Assembly (NCBI GenBank): GCA_945913285.1
Contig: CAMEDD010000001.1
Location: 62,001 to 126,000, forward strand
Reading direction: 5' to 3'
Length of the DNA stretch: 64,000 nt
DNA from: Candidatus Sulfopaludibacter sp. SbA3
GTDB lineage: Bacteria > Pseudomonadota > Alphaproteobacteria > Caulobacterales > Hyphomonadaceae
Positions within the stretch are counted from its first letter, which is position 1. Every line of letters begins with the position of its first letter. Shown piece by piece: positions 39,383 to 47,157 of the stretch. A program made the translations under genes and the position numbers. Under the pieces are notes generated by a model. That model was not told the DNA's origin, searched no databases, and saw only the letters and a program-made list of their open reading frames with translations.

Positions 39383-39693
39383 GACTGGGCGTGCACGTTC
39401 GCGCCAAGGATCCCGTTCGCGCGCCGTGCTTTCATGCACTCGAAACTCCCCGCCCGGAACGCGCGGCACGCCTCAGGGCGGTCCTCGTAAACCGCGCAGA
39501 CCGCCTGGCCACCGCCCAGCTGCAGGTGCACGCAGTGCCCGCATCTGTAATCGACATAGGTGCGCCCCTCATGCTCGAAGAGGCTTGTCTGAGGCAGGCG
39601 CCGCCCGGCATCCTCCGGCAGCAGCACGAGATAACGCGGGTTCTTGCTGAAACAGCACGCGCCGCAGGTCACGCAATCGAACGTCTCACTCAT
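39379..39693 (-). CDS. YkgJ family cysteine-cluster protein
   Basis: A 104-residue protein of the YkgJ/CxxCxxCC family, thought to bind zinc or an iron-sulfur cluster. The N-terminal motif is CVTCGACCFSKN, followed by YRCGHCVHL, AVCAVYEDRPEACRAFRAGSFEC. It is convergent with, and overlaps by a few bases, the lipoprotein gene. Role unknown. Confidence 0.87.
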   Translation of the reverse strand: MSETFDCVTCGACCFSKNPRYLVLLPEDAGRRLPQTSLFEHEGRTYVDYRCGHCVHLQLGGGQAVCAVYEDRPEACRAFRAGSFECMKARRANGILGANVHAQS

Positions 39694-39831
39694 GGCGCAG
39701 CTCCGCGGGGCTCGGCGCGGTCTACTGTGTCCGCCCCGTCCCTCGCAAGGTCCGGCGCGCTCCCCCTTCCCCTCCCGCGCGGCGCTGCTACACTCCCCTC
39801 ACGCCGGGGGCGCAACCAGAGGGACACTGCC

Positions 39832-40308
39832 ATGAAATACCTGACTGCCGGGCTGCTGCTCGCCGCCGCCACAGGCCTTGCCGCCCTGCCCGCCGCTGCG
39901 CAGGGCGATGGCCCTCCACCCGTGATCAAGCCCATCCCCAAGGTTCCAGGACCCAAATTGCCCAAGGTGCCCGAGGCCGCGCCCGTCACCCAGGCCCGCC
40001 TCGCCGGGTGCATCCGCCACCAGACCTACAATACGCAGTCGCCCACGAACTTCTCCACCGCCTTCACGCTGATCACGCCAACCGGCGACCAGCAGTTCAA
40101 CTTCGAAGCCGACAAGATCCGCTACATTCCGCCCGGGGCGCCGCTCCCACTGCCCACGGCGGCTGAAACTTTGAAATGGACTCGCATCCTCGATACGCTC
40201 GAGCGCGCCGCCGCTGCAAATAAGCCGCTGCTGGTAGACTACACCACGCCCTCGAACGAAGTGTTCGGCATCTATGTCCAGTGGTCGGGAAACTGCCCGG
40301 CGCCCTGA
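39832..40308 (+). CDS. Hypothetical secreted protein
   Basis: A 158-residue product with a clear signal peptide (LTAGLLLAAATGLAALPAAAQG, cleaved near residue 23) and a proline-rich linker (PPPVIKPIPKVPGPKLPKVPE). It continues into a small domain with two cysteines (GCIRHQTYN and SGNCPAP) that could form a disulfide. No family recognised. It starts 139 bp from the divergent ykgJ-like gene. Confidence 0.62.
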   Translation: MKYLTAGLLLAAATGLAALPAAAQGDGPPPVIKPIPKVPGPKLPKVPEAAPVTQARLAGCIRHQTYNTQSPTNFSTAFTLITPTGDQQFNFEADKIRYIPPGAPLPLPTAAETLKWTRILDTLERAAAANKPLLVDYTTPSNEVFGIYVQWSGNCPAP

Positions 40309-40334
40309 ACCGAACATAACTTTCCCGCGCAGCA

Positions 40335-41234
40335 TCAGTTGCGCGGGAAAGCGCCCGCCCGGCTGAGCGCCGACGACACGCCATGCCCCAGCGCGCCCTC
40401 AAGCCAGCGCGCCGTCTCGATCATCCGCCCAAGGTCGATCCCGGTCTCGAAGCCTGCGCGCTCCAGCATCCAGACCACGTCCTCCGTCGCCACATTCCCC
40501 GTCGCCCCCGGCGCAAACGGGCAGCCGCCGATGCCGCCACAGCTCGCGTCGATCACATCGACGCCCGCCTCCACCGCCGCGAACACGTTGGCAAGCCCCG
40601 CCCCGCGCGTGTCGTGAAAGTGCAGCCGCAGCGCAACGTCCGGCGCCTCGGTCCGTACACGGTCGATCACGCGGCGCACATGCCAGGGCGTTGCCGCGCC
40701 GATCGTGTCGCCGAGACCGAGCTCCGCAATCCCCGCCCGCTGCGCCTGCGCGGCCAGATTGCCAACGACCCCGATATCGACATCCCCGTCATACGGGTCC
40801 CCGAACGCCACCGAGATCGTGGCCGAGAGGGGCAGCCCCGCCTCGTGCACCAGCGGCGCGCATTTCGCCAGCATGTCGGCGCTCTCCTGCGGGCTCATGC
40901 CCTGGTTGCGCCGGCCGAAGCCCTCGCCCGCAACCAGCACGAAATTGATCTCGTCCGCCTTCGCCTCGATGGCGCGCCGCACGCCCGTCTCGTTCAGCGC
41001 GAGAGCAATGTGCCGCGCCCGCCCGCCGCGCTTCAGGCCCGCAAACACCAAGGCCGAATCCGCCATTTTCGGCACCGCCTTCGGCGAGACGAAACTGCCC
41101 GACTCCATGCGAACCACGCCTGCCGCCTCGAGGCGCGATATGAACTCCAGCTTCTGGCTGACGCTCAGGTCCGCCGGGTCATTTTGCAACCCGTCGCGCG
41201 GGCCGACTTCCACGATATGGATGCGCTGTGTCAT
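40335..41234 (-). CDS. mvaB: Hydroxymethylglutaryl-CoA lyase
   Basis: This TIM-barrel lyase splits HMG-CoA into acetyl-CoA and acetoacetate in leucine breakdown. It opens with [14 protein letters not shown] (active-site Arg and Asp). It contains [32 protein letters not shown] with metal-binding histidines, and the catalytic cysteine region [20 protein letters not shown]. The 299 residues match the bacterial enzyme. No other leucine-degradation genes flank it. Confidence 0.95.
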   Translation of the reverse strand: MTQRIHIVEVGPRDGLQNDPADLSVSQKLEFISRLEAAGVVRMESGSFVSPKAVPKMADSALVFAGLKRGGRARHIALALNETGVRRAIEAKADEINFVLVAGEGFGRRNQGMSPQESADMLAKCAPLVHEAGLPLSATISVAFGDPYDGDVDIGVVGNLAAQAQRAGIAELGLGDTIGAATPWHVRRVIDRVRTEAPDVALRLHFHDTRGAGLANVFAAVEAGVDVIDASCGGIGGCPFAPGATGNVATEDVVWMLERAGFETGIDLGRMIETARWLEGALGHGVSSALSRAGAFPRN

Positions 41235-41316
41235 GCCTGCTCATCTGCCCCCGCGCGGCGCGCTATGCAAGGTGAAGGCATGGACAAGCCCCCGCCGCCC
41301 CGGTCATAAGCAGCCG

Positions 41317-41718
41317 ATGACCAACTACCTCCCTCCCCTCGCTGGCACAGCCCAGGACGAAACGCGCGAGCTGCGCCCGAAATTCGATGCAGACGGCCTC
41401 GTCGCTGCGATCGCGCAGGACGCGGAAACCGGCGAGGTGCTGATGCTCGCCTGGATGAATGCCGAGGCGCTGCGTCTCACGCTGGAAACGGGCCGCGCCA
41501 CTTACTGGTCGCGCTCACGCAGCGCGCTCTGGGTGAAGGGCGAAACCTCGGGTCATACGCAGGCGGTCGTCGAGGTGCGGGTCGACTGCGACCAGGACGC
41601 GCTGCTCCTGAAAGTCCGCCAGACCGGCGGCGCCTGCCATACGGGCCGCGAAAGCTGCTTCTACCGCGTCGCGGATGCCGCCGGGCATGCGCTGGCCGAA
41701 CCGGGCAAACCGGACTAA
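41317..41718 (+). CDS. hisI: Phosphoribosyl-AMP cyclohydrolase HisI
   Basis: HisI opens the purine ring of phosphoribosyl-AMP in histidine synthesis. The 133-residue, single-domain form has the family blocks [41 protein letters not shown] and the zinc/magnesium motif [29 protein letters not shown]. HisE is not fused or adjacent. The upstream open frame extends much further but the conserved start is ATG 41317. Confidence 0.94.
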   Translation: MTNYLPPLAGTAQDETRELRPKFDADGLVAAIAQDAETGEVLMLAWMNAEALRLTLETGRATYWSRSRSALWVKGETSGHTQAVVEVRVDCDQDALLLKVRQTGGACHTGRESCFYRVADAAGHALAEPGKPD

Positions 41719-41751
41719 CTTCGGTAAAAACCAGAAGGGAAGGAAACTCTC

Positions 41752-42633
41752 ATGCGTCTCGCCCTCCTCAGGACGACCCCACTCAGCGCCGTCCTGCTCG
41801 CCGCCTGCGCCACAGAAGCCGCAGCGCCCGTTGAGGCCGATGAGCCGCAAGTCGCCGAAGTGGCAGAGGCGCCGGCATTGACCGTCAACGTGCTTGATTG
41901 CGGCAAAATCTCCATCTCCGACCTCGACGCCTTCTCAACCGCTGGCGACTACGCGGGCCAGGCCGACGAGTTCACCAATACCTGCTACCTGATCAACCAC
42001 CCGAACGGGCGCCTGCTCTGGGATCTCGGCCTGCCGACGCAACTCGTCGGCAGGGCGCCCTTCACACAGCAGATCTTCACGGTGTCGGTCGAGAAATCGA
42101 TCACCGACCAGCTCGCCGCGCTCGGCGTCGCGGCCTCGGAGCTCACCTACATGTCGATCTCGCACAGCCACTTCGACCATATCGGCCAGGTGGACCAGGT
42201 GCAGGGGGCGACCTGGCTGGTGAACCAGAAAGAGTATGACGCGATGTTCCCGCCGGATGGCTCGCCGCCGGCCGACCCGGCGCTGGCTGCCAACTACGCC
42301 CTGTTCCAGCCGATGGAGCGCCAGATCATCGGCGCGGAACATGACGTGTTCGGCGACGGCTCAGTCCTGATTTTCGCGACGCCGGGCCACACGCCAGGAC
42401 ATACCTCCCTGCAGCTGAAGATGCCCGAATCCGGAACGGTGCTGCTGACCGGCGACCTCTATCACCGCACCGAAAGCCGCACGCTCAGCCGCGTGCCGCG
42501 CTTCAACAACAACGAAGCCGATACGGCCGGCTCGATGGCCGCTTTCGAAGCGCGCGGCGCGGCGGTCGGCGCAAAGGTCATCATCCAGCATGAACCTGCG
42601 GATGTGACGCCGCTGGGCGGCATCATCCGCTAG
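41752..42633 (+). CDS. Metallo-beta-lactamase fold lipoprotein, N-acyl homoserine lactonase-like
   Basis: A 293-residue exported protein with a lipobox (LLAACATE) and an MBL domain. The metal site is HSHFDHIG (about 138-145), with TPGHTPGHTSLQL and LTGDLYH further on and a C-terminal QHEPAD. The NTCYLINHPNGRLLWDLGLP start is like the AiiA/AttM lactonase group, which opens homoserine lactone rings. A periplasmic or outer-membrane location and lack of a recognisable luxI/luxR neighbour leave the substrate open. Confidence 0.82.
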   Translation: MRLALLRTTPLSAVLLAACATEAAAPVEADEPQVAEVAEAPALTVNVLDCGKISISDLDAFSTAGDYAGQADEFTNTCYLINHPNGRLLWDLGLPTQLVGRAPFTQQIFTVSVEKSITDQLAALGVAASELTYMSISHSHFDHIGQVDQVQGATWLVNQKEYDAMFPPDGSPPADPALAANYALFQPMERQIIGAEHDVFGDGSVLIFATPGHTPGHTSLQLKMPESGTVLLTGDLYHRTESRTLSRVPRFNNNEADTAGSMAAFEARGAAVGAKVIIQHEPADVTPLGGIIR

Positions 42634-42946
42634 CGGAGCAAAGCGCAGCGCCGCCAGATGCGGCCTGCCGCCGGCGCATTTGCCGGTAATCGCGCGACGA
42701 CGAACTTGCCCAAGGGCAGGATCGCCGAGAGGTATCCGCGGCCCATCCGGTTATGGGTCATCACGGTCTTGGACGGCGCGACGCGGCGGCGTAGCGCTTG
42801 CCAGTGTCGACCGGGTCCGTCCGCTCACGCCATGAACCACCTGCGATGCCGAACGGCTTGGCCGGCGCGGAGCGATCGACCAGCAACTGCTTGAAGACGC
42901 CTGGAAGGTGGTCGAGCCCGGCGGCGTACATGCCAATCAGGCTCAT
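42630..42946 (-). pseudogene. Frameshifted gene remnant
   Basis: The 440-bp gap before mcd carries minus-strand coding-like DNA in two frames. From ATG 42944-42946 it reads MSLIGMYAAGLDHLPGVFKQ through ...SWRERTDPVDTGKRYAAA. The frame then shifts near 42770-42785 and continues MTHNRMGRGYLSAILPLGKFV... to a TAG at 42630-42632. The 317-bp span is not a multiple of three. I do not recognise the family. A one-base insertion or deletion in a small gene is the simplest reading; sequencing error is the alternative. Confidence 0.45.
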
Positions 42947-43038
42947 CGCGGCGCGCCTGACGGGCAGCTGCCAGGGGCCAGTTTAGTCTCTGTCCTCGCC
43001 GCGCTAGCGCGCAGCTGACTGGACGCCGGAAGCAATCA

Positions 43039-43068
43039 GGGCGCCGCGCGGCTGGCCACGCGGCGCCC
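43039..43068 (-). terminator. Strong hairpin after mcd
   Basis: GGGCGCCGCG (43039-43048) pairs perfectly with CGCGGCGCCC (43059-43068) around a ten-base loop, four bases beyond the mcd stop. There is no T-run, so it may be rho-assisted or an mRNA-stabilising end. Confidence 0.5.
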
Positions 43069-43072
43069 CCGA

Positions 43073-44773
43073 TCAGTTCCCGCCTTCGATCAGGCGGCGG
43101 GCGATGACCATCGCCTGAACTTCACCGGCGCCTTCGAAGATATTAAGGATACGGGCATCCTGAAGCAATCGGCTGATCGGATACTCGAGCGCAAAGCCGT
43201 TGCCGCCGTGGATCTGCACGGAGTTGTCGGCAGCTGCCCAGGCAACACGCGCCGCGATCAGTTTCGCCATACCGGCTTCGAGGTCGCAGCGCTTGCCATC
43301 ATCCTTCTGGCGGGCCGAGAAATAGGTCAGCTGGCGCACGCCGATCAGTTCAGCCGCCATCATGACGAGCTTGTTGGAGACGCGCGGGAAATTGAAGATC
43401 GGCTGACCGAACTGGTTACGGTCAAGCGCGTAGCGCAGGCCGATCTCGAAGGCGTTCTGCGCGACGCCCACGGCGCGGGCGGCCGTCTGGATGCGGGCGC
43501 TCTCGAACGTCGCCATGAGGTGCTTGAAGCCCTGGCCTTCGACACCGCCGAGCAGGTTCTCGGCCTTCACCTTGAACGCATCAAAGCCGATCTCGTATTC
43601 CTTCATGCCGCGGTAGCCGAGCACTTCGATCTCGCCGCCAGTCATGCCTTCAGCCGGGAACGGGTGCTCGTCGGTGCCGCGCGGCTTCTCGGCGAGCAGC
43701 ATCGAAAGGCCGGAGAAATTGTTCGTGGCCGGATCAGTACGCGCAAGCAGTGTCATCAGGTCGGCGCGGACCGGATGCGTGATCCAGGTCTTGTTGCCGG
43801 TCACCACATATTCTGTTCCGTCGGCGGACTTTACCGCGCGCGTGCGCAGCGAGCCGAGGTCAGAGCCCGTGTTGGGCTCGGTGAACACGGCCGTCGGCAG
43901 GATTTCGCCGCTGGCGATCGCTGGCAGCCATTTCTGCTTCTGCTCTTCGGTGCCGCCGATGAGGATCAGCTCGGCTGCAATTTCCGAACGTGTGCCAAGC
44001 GAGCCCGTGCCGATATAGCCGCGCGAGAGTTCTTCGGAGACGACGCACATCGCCGTCTTACCCATGCCGAGGCCGCCGAATTCTTCCGGGATCGTCAGGC
44101 CGAAGACGCCGAGCTCTGCCATCTCGTTGACGACGTCCATCGGGATATAGTCGTTCTTGAGATGCCATTGATGCGCCACGGGCTTGATCCGGGTGGCCGA
44201 GAATTTGGCGAACTGATCGCGCACCATTTCCATCGTCTCGTCGAGGCCGGTGCGCTCGACCGAGTGACGCGAGAGCGCGTCCGGCAGGAAGGTTGCGGCG
44301 GCGGCCATCACTTCAGGCGTCTTGCCTTCGGCGATGAAACGCTGGATCGCAGGCGCCTGCAGCAGCAGGATGTCGGCAGCCGAACAGCCGAGATCGGCGG
44401 GGCGAACCATCTCGCCCTGGTTCATCGGGATGCCGCCAACGAGTTGGGCGCAGTATTCACTGAACAGCACTTGTGCGAGCAGCGCTTCGACGTCGCCGAA
44501 CTGGCCTTCAGCTTCGAGGCGCTCAGCCCAGCCGGCCGTCTGGCGGAGTGTTTCGAGGTAGGTTGCAACCCAGGCAAGACCGTGGGCGCGGTGCTGATGG
44601 CGCTCGAAGGCGGCGCGGTCCGGCTTGCCGTTCGGCAGGGACAGGCTGGCGCGGGCCGACAGTGTGGCGGCGTTAACATAGGCGTCGACCGCGGCGACCG
44701 CTTCCGTCATGGCCTCAGCCAGGCCTGCCATGCGGACATCGGCCACATCGTTAAAACCGCTCAAGCCGTCCAT
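43073..44773 (-). CDS. mcd: (2S)-methylsuccinyl-CoA dehydrogenase
   Basis: This FAD enzyme oxidises methylsuccinyl-CoA to mesaconyl-CoA in the ethylmalonyl-CoA pathway, which assimilates acetyl-CoA where isocitrate lyase is absent. The 566 residues are about 170 longer than ordinary acyl-CoA dehydrogenases because of an N-terminal helical domain, the mark of Mcd. The core includes TIPEEFGGLGMGK, FTEPNTGSDLGSLRTRAV, GGEIEVLGYRGMKEYEIGFD and IHGGNGFALEYPISRLLQDARI with the catalytic glutamate in the EGAGE end. Other pathway genes are not in the window. Confidence 0.88.
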   Translation of the reverse strand: MDGLSGFNDVADVRMAGLAEAMTEAVAAVDAYVNAATLSARASLSLPNGKPDRAAFERHQHRAHGLAWVATYLETLRQTAGWAERLEAEGQFGDVEALLAQVLFSEYCAQLVGGIPMNQGEMVRPADLGCSAADILLLQAPAIQRFIAEGKTPEVMAAAATFLPDALSRHSVERTGLDETMEMVRDQFAKFSATRIKPVAHQWHLKNDYIPMDVVNEMAELGVFGLTIPEEFGGLGMGKTAMCVVSEELSRGYIGTGSLGTRSEIAAELILIGGTEEQKQKWLPAIASGEILPTAVFTEPNTGSDLGSLRTRAVKSADGTEYVVTGNKTWITHPVRADLMTLLARTDPATNNFSGLSMLLAEKPRGTDEHPFPAEGMTGGEIEVLGYRGMKEYEIGFDAFKVKAENLLGGVEGQGFKHLMATFESARIQTAARAVGVAQNAFEIGLRYALDRNQFGQPIFNFPRVSNKLVMMAAELIGVRQLTYFSARQKDDGKRCDLEAGMAKLIAARVAWAAADNSVQIHGGNGFALEYPISRLLQDARILNIFEGAGEVQAMVIARRLIEGGN

Positions 44774-44802
44774 GCCCCGTTTCCTCCAAGCTTATGGTGA
44801 TA

Positions 44803-44815
44803 GTCTATTATAGAC
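44803..44815 (-). promoter_or_regulatory. Palindromic operator-like site upstream of mcd
   Basis: GTCTATTATAGAC is a 13-base inverted repeat 30 bp before the mcd start. On the minus strand it contains TATAAT, so it may overlap the -10 box, and a repressor binding here would block the promoter. No convincing -35 box is seen. Confidence 0.4.
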
Positions 44816-44922
44816 GCGCGGCGGCGGCTGGCGAGTCCGTCCTTGTGCGGCGCAACATCGCCCCGATGCAAAGGCCGTGCAGTTAACGTGCGGGTCATAT
44901 CTGTTAACCCTCTCAGCCTTTC

Positions 44923-44939
44923 TTAAAGCCTTGTAAACC
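44923..44939 (+). promoter_or_regulatory. CtrA-box-like site upstream of the 2TM/beta protein
   Basis: TTAA (44923-44926), seven bases, then TAAACC (44934-44939) differs by one base from the CtrA consensus TTAA-N7-TTAACC. It lies 83 bp before the start codon at 45022, in an AT-rich stretch. CtrA operates in this group of bacteria, but one mismatch makes this tentative. Confidence 0.35.
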
Positions 44940-45021
44940 GGCAATTTATTAACGCAATGTTCGTACGATGCGCAGTATTCCTATCGACATCAAAACACTT
45001 CTTAAAGGAGATGGGCACCGG

Positions 45022-46110
45022 ATGAACCCCTATTCACGTTTCAGGCTTGTATCGAGTACAGCCTCGGCGGCGATCATCGTTGCCGGTCTATGTGCGTTTG
45101 GCCGCCCCCTGCTGACGGCTGTTGCCGATGCAGCCGGGCCAGGAACCGGGCTGTGGATCGCACTTGGCGGCGCTGTCACGGTGCTGGTTGTTTTCTGGCT
45201 GGCCCTGACCGAGGCCATCTTCCCCAGCCTGTTCAGGTTCGACGCGGTGCGCCGTGCGATCCTCGGCAAGTACTATATAGAAGGCACCTGGCTGCAGGCT
45301 GAGCGCGGCACGGCCGGCGGCCACCGCCTGGCGGTGATCGACATCCAGCCGTCGGGACGCACCTTCATCTTCTCCGGCTACGCGCTGAACAAGGACCTCG
45401 AAATCGAGAGCAACACGCTGATCGAATTCTCGAAGTTCGAATGGCCGTTCATGACTTACAAGTATCGCAACTCCCTTTCCGATGGCGCAGATGGCCAGCG
45501 TGAAGGCGTGGGCGAGATCCAGTTCGAGATGAACCGCTCGGCCGCAACCCGCTTCAACGGCTATGTGCAATACGTGAAAGCCGCCCGCCGTATCAAGATA
45601 GAAGGCGCCAAGCTGACGAAAAACTCGGAAGTGAAACGTCTGCGCAGCCTTGAGAGCCGCAAGGTCGTGCTTGAGAAATACTGGTCGCTCTTCTTCAACA
45701 CGTCGCTCAACACGGGCGCCGCAGCCGTCCAGCCGGCGGCCGCACGCCCGGTCATCGTCGAAACGACCCGCGCCGTGGTGGCCGAACGCCGCCAGGCCGC
45801 CAGCGCCTCCACCGAGAGCAAGGTGGTCCCGCGCCGCCGCGCCAGCGACTGGCGGGCCGAAGACACGACCCCGACCGCGGACCGCATCCGCGCCAAGATC
45901 GAAGCCGAAGAGATCGAGGACGAGGACGTCTACGAAGAAGAATTCGAAGACGAAGCCGAACTTGACGCAGAAATCGAAGTTGATGCCGCCGATGAACAAG
46001 ACGAAGCCATAATGGAAGACAACCCCGGCCAAGAGACGGCCGAAGTTGCTGACGAAGAAAATGATGACGAACCGGCCATCCGCCGGCGTGGCCGCCCTGC
46101 CGCTCGGTAA
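45022..46110 (+). CDS. Two-TM, beta-rich domain membrane protein of unknown function (Cap15/S-2TMbeta-like layout)
   Basis: A 362-residue inner-membrane protein. Two helices come first (about 11-34 and 43-66), then a soluble beta-rich domain from about 82 to 200 that opens GKYYIEGTW and includes GYALNKDLEIESNTL, FEWPFMTYKYRNSL, GEIQFEMNRSAATRFNGYVQY. A linker and a very acidic C-terminal tail (from about 285, EEIEDEDVYEEEFEDEAELDAEI) finish it, ending in RRRGRPAAR. The order 2TM plus beta barrel recalls the S-2TMbeta effectors of CBASS, but no nucleotidyltransferase is adjacent. AAAGGAG precedes ATG 45022. No firm family. Confidence 0.7.
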   Translation: MNPYSRFRLVSSTASAAIIVAGLCAFGRPLLTAVADAAGPGTGLWIALGGAVTVLVVFWLALTEAIFPSLFRFDAVRRAILGKYYIEGTWLQAERGTAGGHRLAVIDIQPSGRTFIFSGYALNKDLEIESNTLIEFSKFEWPFMTYKYRNSLSDGADGQREGVGEIQFEMNRSAATRFNGYVQYVKAARRIKIEGAKLTKNSEVKRLRSLESRKVVLEKYWSLFFNTSLNTGAAAVQPAAARPVIVETTRAVVAERRQAASASTESKVVPRRRASDWRAEDTTPTADRIRAKIEAEEIEDEDVYEEEFEDEAELDAEIEVDAADEQDEAIMEDNPGQETAEVADEENDDEPAIRRRGRPAAR

Positions 46111-46135
46111 TTCGCATATGGACTGAATTGAAGCG

Positions 46136-46162
46136 GCCCCTCTGAACGGAGGGGCGGTTTTT
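46136..46162 (+). terminator. Rho-independent terminator
   Basis: GCCCCTC (46136-46142) pairs with GAGGGGC (46149-46155), then GGTTTTT. It ends the transcript of the preceding gene, 26 bp after its stop, and precedes the convergent SDR stop. Confidence 0.8.
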
Positions 46163-46171
46163 GTTTGCCGC

Positions 46172-46981
46172 TCAGTCCATCCGGCGATAGCGAGAGGATT
46201 GCGCGCGCACCATTGCCCGGCCGAGCGGCTCAGGCAGGATGCGGGTCAAGGTCGCCATTGTCTTGTTGACGGGGCCAGGGACGACAACCGGCTGGCCGCG
46301 ATTGACCGCCTCGATCCCCGCGGCGACGACCGGAGCCGACTCCATCCAGAGCCAGGCCGGCATCTGCTTGGTCGCTTCACGCGTGCCGTTCACGTCGTGG
46401 AACTCGCTATAGGTAAAGCCGGGGCAGAGCGCCGTGCAATGAATATCCGTATAACCCAGCGCTTCGCATTCGGCGTTGATGCTTTCGGAAAACTTGATCA
46501 TCCCCGCCTTGACGCTGGCATAGAGTGTATGCCCGGCGCTGCCAGCCGCATATCCTGCCAGTGAGGCGACGTTGATGATCCGCCCGAACTTGCGCGTCGC
46601 CATGCCGGCCAGCAGGCGATGGGTGAGTTCAACCGGCGCGGTGTAGAGAACCTGCAGGAATGCGGCCTGATCCTCCCACGAAGTCGAGAAGAACGTGCCT
46701 GGCAGGCCATACCCGGCATTGTTGACGAGCGCGTCCACCTCCAGGCCTTTGGAGGCGAGCGCGGCGACGAGGCGGGCGGGCGCGGCGGGGTCTGCGAGGT
46801 CCTCGGCGATCACGGTCAATTCAGTTTTGTTCCGAGCCCGCACTTCATCGGCGAGCGCCTGAAGCCGGTCCTCGCGCCGGGCCGTCAGCACCAGGTTCCA
46901 CCCCAAAGCGGCATACTGGCGGGCAAACTCGGCGCCGATGCCGGCCGAGGCTCCCGTAATCAGGCACAGACGGCGTTTCAT
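46172..46981 (-). CDS. Short-chain dehydrogenase/reductase
   Basis: A 269-residue classical SDR. It has the NAD(P)-binding motif TGASAGIGAEFAR at about 8-20, NNAGYG at about 88-93, and the catalytic serine, tyrosine and lysine in NVASLAGYAAGSAGHTLYASVKAG. The extended C terminus (SAPVVAAGIEAVNRGQPVVVPG) is like the DltE/YqjQ-type group. ATG 46981 has GGTGAG upstream. Substrate unknown. Confidence 0.9.
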   Translation of the reverse strand: MKRRLCLITGASAGIGAEFARQYAALGWNLVLTARREDRLQALADEVRARNKTELTVIAEDLADPAAPARLVAALASKGLEVDALVNNAGYGLPGTFFSTSWEDQAAFLQVLYTAPVELTHRLLAGMATRKFGRIINVASLAGYAAGSAGHTLYASVKAGMIKFSESINAECEALGYTDIHCTALCPGFTYSEFHDVNGTREATKQMPAWLWMESAPVVAAGIEAVNRGQPVVVPGPVNKTMATLTRILPEPLGRAMVRAQSSRYRRMD

Positions 46982-47157
46982 GCTCAAAAACTCACCTTAC
47001 ATGCGAAAATGTGACTGTTATGCAACATGAGCAAGGCTAAATTGGGCCTTAAGTCCCGCTGCGTTGTTGCTCCGCGCGAACGCTCCACCTTACGCTGTTA
47101 CACAAACTACAACAACCTGCGGGCTGGCCCCGCGTTTAAGTGACCGGAGCCGATACG

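Noticed and set aside
41752-42633. Quorum-quenching lactonase as part of a signalling locus
   Set aside because: Family resemblance only; no luxI or luxR homologue in the window.
43208-44800. 530-codon plus-strand frame opposite mcd
   Set aside because: Antisense shadow of a well-conserved acyl-CoA dehydrogenase; no recognisable domains and no ribosome-binding site.
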